Source of the DNA: Monodelphis domestica
Taxonomy: Eukaryota > Chordata > Mammalia > Didelphimorphia > Didelphidae
Direction of reading: 5' to 3'
Length of the DNA: 64,000 nucleotides
NCBI RefSeq assembly: GCF_027887165.1
Contig: NC_077227.1
Location: 536,646,293-536,710,292, forward strand
Below, in pieces: positions 33,547 to 44,861 of the stretch (positions within the stretch are counted from its first letter, which is position 1; every line of letters starts with the position of its first letter). The notes below the pieces were generated by a model. The model worked only from the letters and a program-made list of their open reading frames with translations. It searched no databases and had not been told where the DNA came from. Position numbers and translations under genes: made by a program.

Positions 33547-33800
33547 TTGTTGTTGTTGAGTCATTTTTTTTTCAGTCCTGTCTGACACTTCAAGATCCCA
33601 TTTGGGGTTTTCTTGGTAAAAATTCTAGAGTGGTTTGTCATTTCCTTCTTCAGTTCATTTTATAGTAGGGGAAATTAAGGCAAACAAGGTTAAGTGATTT
33701 GTTCAGAGTCACATAACAAGCAAGTGTCTGAAGCCAGATTGGAACTCAGGAAGATGAGTCTTCCTGAATCCAAGTTAGGTACTCTATCCACTGAACCTTG
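33547..33800 (-). mobile_element. CORE-SINE, long subfamily, full length
   Basis: TTGTTGTTGTTGAGTCA, CCCATTTGGGGTTTTCTTGG, GGAAGATGAGTCTTCCTGA and TCTATCCACTGAACC. Confidence 0.88.
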
Positions 33801-33914
33801 GAGAAAAGAAAAATATAGGGAGAACATGTTCTGAAGTATCTGAAAGAGAAATCTTTTTCAAGAAATATTGGTTTTATTCTTTATAGCTTGAGAAGGCAGA
33901 TCTAAGAGCAATCT

Positions 33915-34040
33915 GTCCCTTAGTAACTGTGGAACTCTGGACAAATGTCAACTTCTCTGGTTATAACTCTCCTCACCTGCAAAATGAAGGTATTGGACTA
34001 AATGACTTCTAAGTTCCCTTCTAACTTCAAATCAAGTTAA
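33915..34040 (+). mobile_element. MIR fragment
   Basis: CTCCTCACCTGCAAAATGAA, then TTGGACTAAATGACTTCTAA. Confidence 0.55.
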
Positions 34041-34069
34041 ATGAATCATAAGAGGGCAATGAAAAAATA

Positions 34070-34490
34070 ATTCCTCTGTTTGGCATTTAAGTTTCTATAC
34101 AATCTGGCCCCTTCCTACTTTTCCAGTTTATTTTTGAATAATTCCCTTCCATGTTTCAATCAAGCCCTTCCAGCCCACTAGCAGATTCTCACCTGTGACC
34201 CTCCTTCTCTAGCATGTTGCCTTTGCCCTGATTCTCCCAGTGCCTAGAATGCTTCCTCTTCTCACCTTGGCTACTTATAACACTGAAAGTAGTTTTCTTA
34301 AAGACTTCCAATGCCACATAAAGCCTTCCCTAAACAGACTATCTTTTGTATCTATTCTACATAGATATATACATGTACATATTTTCCCCATTGGAATGGA
34401 AGCTCTTTGGGGGGTGGTGACTTTTATCCCCAACACCAAGTATGTTTCCTGATGTAGCAAGTACTTCATAAATGTTTATTGGTTGAATAG
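34070..34490 (+). mobile_element. L2 LINE 3' end
   Basis: GGCATTTAAGTTTCTATAC, TCTGGCCCCTTCCTACTTTT, CAGTGCCTAGAATGCTTCC, ATTGGAATGGAAGCTC and GTACTTCATAAATGTTTATT in canonical order. Confidence 0.85.
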
Positions 34491-34504
34491 TCTAACTTCT
34501 ATGG

Positions 34505-34897
34505 TTTGTTGTTGTTCAGTGGTTTTCAGTCCTGTGTGACTATTTGTGACCTCATTTGGGTTTTTTTTGGCAAAGATAACAGAGCAGTTTGCCATTTCAT
34601 TCTTCAGTTCCCTTTTGCAGATGAGGAAACTGAGGTAAACAGGGTAAAGTAACTTGCCCAGGGAGAATAATAGTATTTACTTTTCAGGATTGTTGCAAGG
34701 ATCAAAAGAGATAACATTTGTTTTTTGTTTTTTAAACTCTTACCTTCTGTCTTAGAATTTATATTAAGTATCAGTTCCAAGGAGGAAGAGTGGAAAGTGG
34801 TATTGCCCAGGATCATATAGCTAAGTGTCTGAGTCCTGATTTGAACCCAGGACCTTCCATTTCCAGGTCTGATTCTTTAGCCATCTAGCTCTGCTCT
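34505..34897 (-). mobile_element. Two CORE-SINEs of different subfamilies
   Basis: 34505-34665 is the long subfamily (GACCTCATTTGGGTTTT, GATGAGGAAACTGAGGTAAA), cut at its core. 34712-34897 is Mar1-like (CTTACCTTCTGTCTTAGAAT, CAGGACCTTCCATTTCCAGG). It separates a MIR-like end (AGAGATAACATTTG / AAATGCTTGCAAAC). Confidence 0.8.
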
Positions 34898-35267
34898 GAA
34901 ATCATATTTGTTAAATGCTTGCAAACATTAAATTGTGACATATATTCAAGCTATTAATAATGATCCATAAGCATTTATTAAGTACTTATTATGTATCAGA
35001 CATTGCATAAAATGAGTGAACAAATATTGCCTTCAAGAAGTTTACATCTTATCTAGAGGCCCAACATGTGTCTGTATAGGCATCTACAAAATAGACAAAA
35101 GGTGATTAAGTGCAGGAGAGGGCATTTAGTAGTGGGAGGGAACAGGAAAGGCCTCATAGAAAGGGGAGCATTTAAGTGATTCCTTGAAGGAAATAAGGAA
35201 TTAATAATAATAAGGAATAAAAATAAAGAATAAACTTTAGAGGTTTAGGTGTGGAGGAAAAGCGTCT

Positions 35268-35450
35268 TAGTGGAGCAGCTATGTAGCACTGTGGATAGAG
35301 TGCTAAGCCTGAAGACAGAAGGTCCTGGATTAAAATGTGACTTCATATAATTCCTAGTTGTGTGATCCTGGGCAAGTCACTTAACCTTGTTTGTATAGCC
35401 CTTGTTTTTTCTGACTTATAGTTGTTAGTTAAGGCATAAAGTAAAGGTAA
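35268..35450 (+). mobile_element. CORE-SINE with purine microsatellite tail
   Basis: GCAGCTATGTAGCACTGTGG, core GTGTGATCCTGGGCAAGTCA and tail AGTAAAGGTAAAAAAG, continuing into GAAGG units. Confidence 0.78.
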
Positions 35451-35454
35451 AAAA

Positions 35455-35590
35455 GAAAGTAAGAAAAGAAGGAAGGAAGGAAGAAATAAAGGAAAGAAGG
35501 AAGAAAAAGAAAAAAGAAAGGAAGGAAGGAAGGAAGAAAGAAGAGAGGGAGGGAGGAAGGAAAGAAGAAGGAAGGAAGGAAGAAAGAATC
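35455..35590. repeat. (GAAG)n-type purine microsatellite
   Basis: Imperfect GAAGGAAG and AAGAAAG units over about 135 bp grow from the SINE A-tail. Confidence 0.92.
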
Positions 35591-35674
35591 ATAGGCATGA
35601 AGAATAACTAGTGCTTAGGCAAAAAGAAGGCAAAAGGGATATCATGTGTGGGAGGAAATAATATATAATTGTAT

Positions 35675-35905
35675 TGGTAAAACTATGGCACACATGCCGG
35701 AGCCTGCCAGAGGGGACTGCTCCCTTCCACTTCTCTATGCATGCCTAAGGGCATTCCTCCTTCACCTGCCCCTCTGCCCAGCAGTCCAATGGGAGCACTT
35801 CCTCCCTCCCTAGTCTGGGGTAAGGTGGGGGACTCACAACTGGTATGAGGGTTGTAGTTTGGGCACTCAGTCTCTAAAAGTTTCACCATCATTGATTTAT
35901 AAAAT
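35675..35905 (-). mobile_element. hAT-like transposon (family B)
   Basis: The reverse complement of the 33190 element: GGTAAAACTATGGCACACAT at left, GCCCAGCAGTCCAATGGG inside, CTAAAAGTTTCACCATCATT at right. Confidence 0.6.
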
Positions 35906-36424
35906 GACTTGAGGAAAGTAGAAAGGGTCAAGGTTGTAAAGAGATTTAAAATGCCAAACAGAAGTTGTTACTTATTGAAAGTAACAGTAAGAAGGCCAGT
36001 GTGATTAGACCAATTGGAGAATGGAGGGAAATATAATAATGGGTAATGAAGATGGAAAGGTAGGCTGAGGCAAGGTTGTGTAAGGCTTTACATAACAAAC
36101 ATAAAAGTTTCTATCTGCTTCTAGAGGTAAGACTAGAGTTTATTGAGAAAAGCAGTGATATGGTCAGAACTGTACTTCAGGAAAATAATCTTGGCAAAAC
36201 TATGGAGGATGATTTGCAGTGTGAAGGGACCTGAGTTAGGAAGACAAATTAGGAATCTAGTCAAGAGGTGATAAATATCAGTTGTGTGGACAGAGAGATG
36301 GGGACAGATAAGAAATATGTTACTTAAGGTACAAATGCCCATTGTGCATACATTGACACTTGTTTAGATGGTAGGACTAAGCAAGAAAGCAAAGTTAGAT
36401 AACACAATTTCAGAAAAAAATAAA

Positions 36425-36610
36425 GAAAGCAGGGCAGTAAAGTGGCTCAGTGGATTGAGAATCAGGCCTAAAAATGGGAGGTCCTGGGTATGATTTTGGG
36501 CAACTTACTTAACCTCCATTGCTTAGCCTTCACTGCTCTTCTGCTTGAAACCAATGCTTAGTATTAATTCCAAGACAGAAAGTAAAGGTTTAATTAAAAA
36601 ATAAATAAAA
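36425..36610 (+). mobile_element. CORE-SINE
   Basis: GGGCAGTAAAGTGGCTCAGT, GGGAGGTCCTGGGTATGATT with an internal deletion in the core, and ATTAATTCCAAGACAGAAAG. Confidence 0.8.
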
Positions 36611-36659
36611 CAATAAAGGAAGCAATACAAAGGGAGCCAAAAGAAGTACATAGGGTGTC

Positions 36660-36880
36660 AAGAGTGGTAGAGACAATAAATGCAGGCAAAGTCAAGTCAT
36701 TGAGGGCTAAGGGGAATTCCAGAAGGCTTCATGGAGAGTACATAACTAAACTAAGACCTTAAGGAGTAATAGGATTAAGATCAGAAGAGTGTCAACTGGA
36801 AGGCAACTTCAGTATTAGCAAACCAAATCCTCTTAATGTGCAGATGGGGCAACGAAAGTCTAGACAAGTTGTATGATTTA
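36660..36880. mobile_element. Ancient repeat fragments (type R and MIR-like)
   Basis: AATTCCAGAAGGCTTCATGG resembles type R. GTGCAGATGGGGCAACGAAA resembles a reverse MIR. Confidence 0.4.
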
Positions 36881-36884
36881 ACCT

Positions 36885-37760
36885 GACCCTTAATCCTCAT
36901 TACTCTTCTACTCTGTCCCCTCTGGTAACAGCTTATCACCAATCAGATGTCAAATCTTGTTTCTTGCTTCATAACCTCTCCTGAATCCTACCCCCTGTTT
37001 TCTATTCATATGACCACCATCTTGATTCAGGCCCTCATTACCTCTTATCTATTTCAAAAGTCCCCTAATTGGTTTTCTCCTAATTTCTTTCCTCTCCAGT
37101 CTAGCTTCTCTGGATGCACCAAAATAATCTTTCTTAAGTTGGCCCATATCTCTCTTCTACTCAAAAAATTTTACATGGTTCCCTTTTGTTTCTAGAATAA
37201 AATATAAATTTCAGTCTACCACTGAAAGTCCTCTACAGTATAGCTTTAAGCTATCCTTCCAGTCATTTCAAATTACTCCCATTTATATGGTCTATGTTAA
37301 AGTCAAACTGATTTTATTACCTAAATTCTATGGTCCATCTCTTATCTCCATGCCTTTGCAGAGGTTGTTTCTTATGCCTGAAGTGCATATCTTCCTTACC
37401 TTCATCTCTTAGAATTATTGGCATCTTTAGAAGGCATCTGGGTGACTCAGTGGATTGACAGACAGGCCTAGAGATGGGAGGTCCTGGGTTCAAATTTGGC
37501 CTTAGACATTTCTTAACTGTGTGACCTGTCATTTAACCCCCCATTGCCTAGCCCTTACTGCTCTTCTGCCTTGGAATCAATACCAAGTATTGAATCTAAG
37601 ATGGAAGGTAAGGGTTTAAAAAAAAAAAAAGAATTCTTAGCAACCTTCAAGGTTCAGCTTAAAAACTACTTCCTATGAGAAGCCTTTCCTGATCACTCTA
37701 GATATTAGTGTTCTCTTCCTCAAGTCACCCTGTATTTCCTTCTTTGCATACTTGTGATGA
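36885..37760 (+). mobile_element. L2 LINE 3' end, split by a SINE
   Basis: CAGGCCCTCATTACCTCTTA, CTCTCCAGTCTAGCTTCTC, CTCCATGCCTTTGCAGAGG, then after the SINE CAAGGTTCAGCTTAAAAACT and GAGAAGCCTTTCCTGATCAC. Confidence 0.85.
37432..37632 (+). mobile_element. Mar1-like CORE-SINE inside L2
   Basis: A full-length copy from GGTGACTCAGTGGATTGACA to TGAATCTAAGATGGAAGGTA with a poly(A) tail. Confidence 0.88.
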
Positions 37761-38470
37761 CAAGTAAAACAAAAGCAACAATGGATGGATTTTGCTGCTG
37801 GTTTTTCAGTCAGAGTTCATTTCAGAATAATCTCTAAGTTATACTGAAATTTCCTCACCAGAGCAGCACTGTGAGATGGACGACCTACTCTAATTTTTAT
37901 GGGGCCATTAATGGAGTCCATGCATGACAAATAAACCAGACAGCCTCCCATTCACTCCCAATCACCCAGAGGGAACAGCCTGCATGCATTTAACAAAGGG
38001 CCTGGATGAAATATTTAATAATAAGTATCTCATTTTCAATCTCTCCTGGAGTTTCTCAGACATGAGTCAGACAACCTTGCCAAGAGAAGAGAAAGTGAGA
38101 GATGTATGATGGGTACCTTGCACCATTCACTCTGCCATTCATTCATTAAACAAGCTAATGAAGAAAAACTGGATTGAACCTTCAAGTTTCTTAACTTTCT
38201 GGTGGAATTTCACTCCAGACAGTATTTCTGCAACAAAGAAAAATTGCAGCTCAATTTATCAAGGAAATTATTGCCCTAATATAGTCATTAGAAATAAATT
38301 ACAAACTTCTATTCCAGAATGTGGTACTTTCATCTATGAGAAAGATAGCACCCAGAGGAAAGGGGAGTGTGTATATGGCTGTTAGAGAGGGGAGTGGTGG
38401 TAATGAGACATGTATTATTTAGAGTAAGATCCATCTTATAATTTGCTTTGAAAAATTGGAAAGGACCTCA
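37761..38470. other. Repeat-free block, candidate conserved non-coding element
   Basis: About 700 bp with no SINE or LINE trace and even composition, including CATTAATGGAGTCCATGCAT and CATGAGTCAGACAACCTTGC. Resembles intronic regulatory sequence. Conservation is not tested. Confidence 0.4.
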
Positions 38471-38474
38471 GAAT

Positions 38475-38735
38475 ACAGAATATTAGAGCTTGAAGGGACA
38501 TTAGGATACAAAACAATGACTAGCAGAGATATGAGACCTTAGAACACAGAAAAATGAATGTTAAAGCTGAAAGTTAAGGTTAAACCATGTAAATAATATA
38601 TCTCATCTTTCAGATGAAGAAACTGAGGATCAAAGAGATTAGATGACTACCATTGGTCCCATAGCTAGTAAAAGGGAGAATGGAACTTGAACCTAGTTCT
38701 TGTGAGTTCAAAACCAATGCTATTAACAAAATGCA
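38475..38735 (-). mobile_element. MIR-type repeat
   Basis: ATTAGAGCTTGAAGGGACAT, CAGATGAAGAAACTGAGGAT and AGTTCTTGTGAGTTC. Confidence 0.6.
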
Positions 38736-38744
38736 AAATAGTTT

Positions 38745-38988
38745 CCAGAGTAGCTAGATGGTGGCTAGGAATCAGGAAGACTCATCTTCCTGAGTTCAAA
38801 TCTGGATTCAGACACTTATTAGCTATATGACCTCAGGCAAGTAACTTAACCCTGCTTGACTCAGTTGTTGTTGTTGTTTTTTAATCTGTAAAATAAGCTG
38901 GCAAAGGACATAGTAAACCACTCCAGTATCTTGGACAAGAAAACTTCAAATGGGGTCATAAGGTTTCAGACACAACTGAACAACAAGT
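38745..38988 (+). mobile_element. CORE-SINE, long subfamily
   Basis: GAGTTCAAATCTGGATTCAG, TTAGCTATATGACCTCAGGC, CCACTCCAGTATCTTGG and TGGGGTCATAAGGTTTC. Confidence 0.85.
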
Positions 38989-39642
38989 AGTTTTTACCTT
39001 TCATATATCCCTCTCATGTTTCTTAGCTTCTATGTACAACTGCTGAACTACTATCATAAAACTTGCATTTAGAGAAGGCTATTTAAAAAAACAACACAGC
39101 CAGAATTTCATGTCACCTCAAAATTAAAGCTTCACAAACACACCAGCACCTCTCTATGGTTCAATAAGCCCCCTGCCTCTCTGATTCTGATGGTCTTGAA
39201 GAATAAAGTACTCAAATAGCTTGTTAATCACAATGGAAAGCTCTGCTGATGGCTCCCAATTGACATTTCATTCCCTTGCTCTAAAATGCTCTCATCAAAT
39301 CCATTTTTTCAGAAGCTTGATGGCCACTCTAGACTTAGAAATAGGTGAAGACAGAGAGACGGGAGGGAGAAAAGGCTGGGAGAGGGAGGGAGGAGAGGGA
39401 TACCTGAAAAAGGAGAGAGATTTCAATAGAAACTGGTTGTTTATTTCTCTTTTTCACATTTGGTTAAATGTCTTAAATATCCATTTTTGGGGAATGGGAC
39501 AGCAGAAGGAGAAAAAGCTAGTTCCAAGTGTATCTAAGTCTCAGTATCACAAAGGGAACAAAAATACTCAGGGAAGGAGAAAGAAGAGGAATTTGGAAAA
39601 CAAGAGATTTGGGATACTTCTTTGTAATCAGACTTCTCCTTC
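38989..39642. other. Single-copy intron block
   Basis: Purine-rich patch at about 39345-39425. No repeat family or exon recognised. The 154-codon open frame starting at 39221 has no family resemblance. Confidence 0.35.
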
Positions 39643-39855
39643 TTCTTCTTCTTCTCTCTCAATTAATCCTTTCTTTCTGTCTTAGAATTGATGCTAAGTA
39701 TCAGTCCTAAGGTAGAAGAGTAGTACTAGGTAATTGGGATTAAGTAGCTTTTCCAGGGTCACACAGATAGGAAGCATCAGAAGCCAAATTTGAACCTAGG
39801 ACCTCTTGCCTCATGGCCTGGCTCTCTATCCACTGAGCAACCCAGCTGCACCCTC
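39643..39855 (-). mobile_element. Mar1-like CORE-SINE with CTT/CT microsatellite at its tail
   Basis: CTTCTT units at 39643-39660 precede TTCTTTCTGTCTTAGAATTG; core CCAGGGTCACACAGATAG; head CTCTATCCACTGAGCAACCC. Confidence 0.85.
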
Positions 39856-39869
39856 CTTTCCTTTCTTAA

Positions 39870-40610
39870 AAAATGTTTTGTTATTTATTTTTTTCTACAT
39901 TACAACTCTCCCTTATTGACATTCTCTCCTTCTTCTTGCCTCCTTTCACACATACTCTATATCCCTCCCTTGTAACAAGTATAGTTAAGCAAAAGCATCA
40001 ATAGATTAACCACATCTGAAAATATATGCCTCATTCATTATAGCTAGTCTATCAGCTCTTTGCTAAGAGAATGTATTAACATTCTTTACTATCAGTGCCC
40101 CCCCCCTTTTTTTCAATAATTAGTCTTCTAAAGTTATAATGGCACTGTATTGAACAGAGTTCTTAAGTCTTTTAATGATGTTTTCCTTTGTACTGTTGTA
40201 GTAATTGTGGAAATGTATTCTACTGGTTCTGCTTACTTCACTCCAATAGCTGATACAAATCTCCCTAAGTTTCTCTGAATTCTTCATCTTCACAATTTCT
40301 TATGGTGCAATAACATTTTATTATATTCACAGACTACAATTTATTTAGTAGAATAGAATAATAGAATAGAATAGATTTACAATTTATTCCTCAAATAATA
40401 GGAAGATCATTTTTTCGCATTCTTTGTTACTCCAAAATTTTTAAATACATGGATCCTTTCTGTCTGTCTTTGATCTCCTTAGGACACATCTAATAGTGGT
40501 ATAGCCAGATCAAAGACTAAGTACAGTTTAGAGTTTGGGAAAAGGAGATGATTTCACATTTTTTTTCAACAACTTTTGGTCCAATTCATAGCTCTACCTA
40601 CAGAGCATTC
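39870..40610 (-). mobile_element. L1 3' region, reverse
   Basis: CTACTGGTTCTGCTTACTTC, GGACACATCTAATAGTGG, ATAGCCAGATCAAAGACTAA and TTTCAACAACTTTTGGTCC read as reverse complement of distal L1. An AGAAT pentamer run lies near 40350-40375. Confidence 0.75.
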
Positions 40611-41228
40611 ATTTACCTGGCACAGAATCAGTACTTAATACTTGTTGACTTATTGCTTGTCTTCCCACAACTCCTCCGCCATTTACCATTTTCATCTTTT
40701 GTCATCTTTGTCAAGCTGCTGGGTGTTAGGTAGAACCCAACACCCATTTTCTGCCCTGATGAATCAGACAAGCAATCCTTCCAGATTTAATCATACCTCA
40801 GGGCAAAATGATCTAAATTTGTTTCTCAGAGTAATCTAAGTCTTATTTCTTTAGAACATTAGAGCTGAGAAAAGTTTAAAAAGCATTTCTCCTGAATATA
40901 ACAGTGCATTTCAAACATTCCCTGGCTTCCCATTTGGCTTTTGCCTCAGAATCCCTGTGATACAGGGCTCTGGCATATGTCAGGTCATGAACATATGAAT
41001 GTCCAGGAAAGTGGATGGGCATAGTATACTTGAAGTGCTCCAGATGACTCCTATAAAGCAGGCCCTGCTCCTATTATAGACCCCTTTATAATGGTCTATA
41101 ATATATAGATATACAGATATTTGCTCTCAAGAAGCATATGGTTTGGTCAGGGAGATGCCATGAAACAGAGATCAAGATGAGAAAAATATCAAAAATAATC
41201 AAGCACCAGACTTGGTTTGGAGAGATTG
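40611..41228. other. Intron sequence, mostly unclassified
   Basis: An L2-like end (CTGGCACAGAATCAGTACTT) near 40618. The rest is not recognised. Confidence 0.35.
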
Positions 41229-41229
41229 C

Positions 41230-41432
41230 AAAGGCTTGCAGACATGAAGATCTGAATTCAAATTCTTCCTTTGATGCTTATTAGCTTTGTGATGCTGGGC
41301 AAATCATTTACTCTGTCTGCCTGGGTTTCTTTATCCTGTAAAATGGGGATGATAATATCATTTACTTTAAATGGTGTTGGGAGGATCAAATGGGATGTTT
41401 GTAAGGTACTTTGCAAACCTCAATGTGCCATA
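41230..41432 (+). mobile_element. MIR-like SINE
   Basis: CTTATTAGCTTTGTGATGCT, GGGCAAATCATTTACTCTG and CCTGTAAAATGGGGATGATA. Confidence 0.7.
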
Positions 41433-41506
41433 ATATATGCCACAATATGCCACAATAGCATAAATGCCAGCTGTTGTATATAAGATATAATTAGATGTGT
41501 ACACAT

Positions 41507-41577
41507 TACTACTACTTCTACTTCTGCTCTTGCTGCTGCTGCTGCGGCTGCTACTACTACTACTACTACTACTACAA
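41507..41577. repeat. Mixed CTA/CTT/CTG triplet repeat
   Basis: ACTACTACTTCTAC, then CTGCTGCTGCTGCGGCTG and (CTA)8, about 70 bp. Confidence 0.95.
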
Positions 41578-41905
41578 TTACTAAAGGATGTAGGAATTCA
41601 GAGAAGGGTGAAAACATAGTAGACAGGAGTATTTGGAGAACAATAAATGGAGGAAGTGGGTCTTCTGATGCCCTTTATAGGATGAGTAGCATTTGAGTAG
41701 GCACAGCAGAGAACATTCCATAACTGGGGAACCATGTTGATTCCAACCAAGGTTTCCACTAATCCTCCATATGAAAAGAAAGAATCTTTCAGGAGAACCA
41801 TTACCAAGTATCAAAGAAACATAACTCTAGTATGATAAGCTATACTTATAAGTTTTAATACCCATTTCTCCTAGAGTAATGTGGACAGTTTAAATAAAAT
41901 CAAGA
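41578..41905. other. Intron sequence without recognised features
   Basis: No repeat or exon recognised. Confidence 0.35.
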
Positions 41906-41924
41906 ACCTATGAAAACTGTGGAA

Positions 41925-42295
41925 GACTTAGCTACTCTCAGCAATACAATCATCCAGGACAGTTCTGAAGGATTTATGACAAAGAATACTATTTACTTAC
42001 AGAAAAAGAACTGTTGGAGTTGGAATGTAGATCAAAGAATACAATTTTTCACTTTAGTTAGTGTTTTTATTTTGGGGTTTTGGTTTTATATGAGTATTCT
42101 CTTACAACAATGGCCAATATGGAAGCAAGTTTTGCATGATAATGCACATACAGCTGAGATCAAATTGCTTACCCTCTCTGGGAGAGGGGAAAGGAGGGAG
42201 GTAGGGAGTCAATTTGGATCTTATAATTTTGTAAAATGTAAATTGTTGTTTTTATGCAAAAGGAAAAATAAATATATATATTTTAAAAAGATTTA
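41925..42295 (+). mobile_element. L1 3' UTR end, marsupial type
   Basis: AAAAAGAACTGTTGGAGTTG, GGGTTTTGGTTTTATATGAG, CCAATATGGAAGCAAGTTTT, a purine tract at 42181-42207 and an AT-rich tail. Confidence 0.85.
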
Positions 42296-42334
42296 GCCTA
42301 ATCATTCTTTACAGATTTTTAGTTATAAGAGCTG

Positions 42335-42530
42335 GCTTCACCTTCTATGTGGCAAAGATACCTCTTTGGCAGTCAATCTAGTGAAGCCTAAAGACTCCTC
42401 CTCAGAACTATGAATTTAAATGCATAAGCCAAAATCCAATGGGTTACCAGGGGAACCAGTTCTATTAAAATAAAATTATCAAAATATTAAAAAAACAAAC
42501 AAGTTCATGGACCCCAATAAAGAACTCCCG
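42335..42530 (+). mobile_element. hAT-like transposon (family A)
   Basis: CTTTGGCAGTCAATCTAGTG, AAACAAGTTCATGGACCCC and AAAGAACTCCCGG. Confidence 0.55.
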
Positions 42531-43074
42531 GTCTACTCATGCCATCTTTAATTAAGAGATTGATGAAAAATAACTTCATACTCAACAGTTAGGAGGATTT
42601 CCTTTATTCTAAAGAAAACAAACTAACTTTCAGGAGGCCAGTTTTGAAGATGTTTATTTGGAAATATGCCAGACTATATAGTTTAACCAAGATATTATCA
42701 AAACTGTTTACCTCAACAGTATTGAGTGGCCCAGTTGACCAAGTTCTAATTATTTTTGCCCATGTCCCATAAATGTATAGTTAATCCCTCCCTTTCAAAG
42801 GCTAGAGTCTCACCAACACTAGATAGTCACAGTAATCTATCATGATACTATATCTGTATCTATATCTATCTATAGATATCAGATCTGTGATATCATCAGA
42901 ACAGAACACTGGCTTCCCCAGCTTGTATTTTTGCCAACTATCTTCTGGACTTACAATTCCCCCTTCCTTGCTTGGGTTTCTTTTAATTTAAGATCCTCCA
43001 GAAAAGTAATGAAAAAACAAATTTTCTAGAAACTTCCATGTGGTACATACAGCAAGGGAGTCCTGAATCTGACA
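42531..43074. other. Single-copy intron block
   Basis: Contains TATC/TATA units near 42850-42895. No repeat family or exon recognised. Confidence 0.35.
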
Positions 43075-43262
43075 GGCAAAGCAGTACAGAAGAAAGTGCC
43101 CTTCACTTAGCCTGGGCTTCAGTTCACTAAGGCTAACTTCAATTCACTAATTCAAAGTCATTTTATCTTTGTGGGTAGCTTGTTTCCTCTTTTGTAAAAT
43201 GAAACGGTGCAAGTGGTTCAGCTTTAAGGTCTCCTCTAGCTCTAATATTCTGTAATGAATTT
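43075..43262 (+). mobile_element. MIR, diverged
   Basis: GCTTGTTTCCTCTTTTGTAA, then CTCCTCTAGCTCTAATATTC. An internal CTTCA(G/A)TTCACTAA unit is duplicated. Confidence 0.5.
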
Positions 43263-44115
43263 ATGCATTTATTGTATTAATTATGTGTATTAATTTATTG
43301 TACATGATATACTACAATTAAAAAGTCAGGGAATGTTTAAGGTAATTGACAACTAGAGACAGGAGCCAAGACCTGACCCTATCCTCCTCAATAACACAGT
43401 TGAGCTCATCATCAACTTTCCATTTTTTTATCTTTAAAGTAGTGAAGAGGTTCCTTCCTTATATACACTACAAAAAAGTCAAGGAACTCACTTGAGTCTT
43501 TCTGCAAAGGAAAACTTTGAAATTCATTCCCAGTGGTGTTAAGGTGAGTTAGTTGAAAGAGCATAAATGAGACTCTGGAGAAAGAAAGAGGGAGGACGGA
43601 AATGAAAAATTCCCAAGAGAAACATGTCCTTCCTTATAGATTTTAATTTAAAATGAGGGAGAGAGAGGGGCAATGTGGGAGATGGCAGAGTTCACACATG
43701 AACTATTTTTTGAAAGGAAAAAATATGTCCCTATTTGCTTCCATGCTTCTGTGTCACAGGAGGTTGGGAAAGGGTAGGCAGAGTTCTATCTCATTTTTTT
43801 TCATGAGATAGCTTTGCAAAATCCAGTATTTTCATTCATTTTAGCATTTCTCTCTTCTACACTATAACAAGGTGAACAGTAAGGTAGGTCAGAAAAAGCT
43901 TTGAATTTGTCAGGTAGATGGTATCAGGTTACACAATATCAAAGGGTCATGTGGGAATGGTATCAATAAACCAGCAGGTCTCTAAGTTTAGATAAAAGCT
44001 GGTCCAGAACCATAGCAGGAACCTTCAGCAAAGGGACTTAGCAATAAGATGTCAGAATCCAGCCAAGGAGTCTATCTGAACAATAGGTACAGTGCACCAG
44101 TAGTAAGAAAGCTGT
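43263..44115. other. Single-copy intron block
   Basis: About 850 bp without recognised repeats or exons. Confidence 0.4.
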
Positions 44116-44116
44116 T

Positions 44117-44322
44117 TAGGGGGCAGCTAAGTGGCTCAGTGGATTGAGAGCTAGGCCTAGAAATGAGAGGTCCAGGCTTCAAATCTGGACTCACATATTT
44201 CCTAGCTGCGTGACCTTGGGCAAGTCACTTAAGCCCCATTGCCTAGCTATTATTCTCTTCTGCCTTGGATCCAATACACAGAACTGATTCTAAAATGGGA
44301 GGAAAGGGTTTAAAAAAAAAAA
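44117..44322 (+). mobile_element. Mar1-like CORE-SINE, full length
   Basis: GGGGGCAGCTAAGTGGCTCA to CTGATTCTAAAATGGGAGG with an A11 tail. Confidence 0.9.
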
Positions 44323-44860
44323 GGAAGCTATATGATTTGGTACCAATCCCAGGGACATTTATATGACTTCTGGAAAGACCTGGCTAGAGTGTGTAGTGTG
44401 GGAGTAAAGGGGAGGGGCAGAAGCATGATATTTCCTGAAAGAGGTGCATATTACAGCTCTCATAATATTCTACTTACTAATATGCTAAATAAAATTAAAC
44501 CAAGATTCATAAAGGATTCAACCCCTGTAGCTTAACAACCTGTACTCAAATCTGAATGATAACATCCTAGGGGAAAATACAACCTGTGGGCTATAACACA
44601 ATTGAAAGAGAAAATTAGCTACAGAGAGACACATTTGTAAAGCAGGGCTTTATCCAGAGTAGCAAGGGACACAGAAGGACACTTTCCTCCAGAGAAAAGA
44701 TGCCACTCCATGGTAGGCTGCTATGGTTATTTGACTTCCAAAGGCAACATGCACTTCAAACACCAGAAACTGCCAGATGAAGTAGTCTGGTCTTCTAAGG
44801 TGAAGGTGATCATAGCTCTGAAGCTTCCCCAGGCATCCTCTTTTGTACCTGTGTACATGT
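44323..44860. other. Single-copy intron block
   Basis: No repeat or exon recognised. Confidence 0.35.
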
Positions 44861-44861
44861 T

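Larger units (their letters stand above)
34930..36320 (+). mobile_element. Ancient dispersed repeat (type R), interrupted
   Basis: Pieces at about 34970-35265 (GCATTTATTAAGTACTTATT, AGGAAAGGCCTCATAGAAAG), 35595-35670 and 35910-36320 (TAGAGTTTATTGAGAAAAGC, GATATGGTCAGAACTGTACT, AGGAATCTAGTCAAGAGGTG). A SINE with a GA microsatellite and a hAT-like element separate them. Confidence 0.5.

Noticed and set aside
39221..39685. 154-codon open frame
   Set aside because: No homology or splice signals; it ends in a SINE-associated CTT repeat, so a chance open frame is more likely.
44117..44180. tRNA-like sequence (GGCTCAGTGG with GGCTTCAAATC)
   Set aside because: It is the tRNA-derived head of a SINE with its Pol III boxes, not a functional tRNA. 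The same applies to all other SINE heads.
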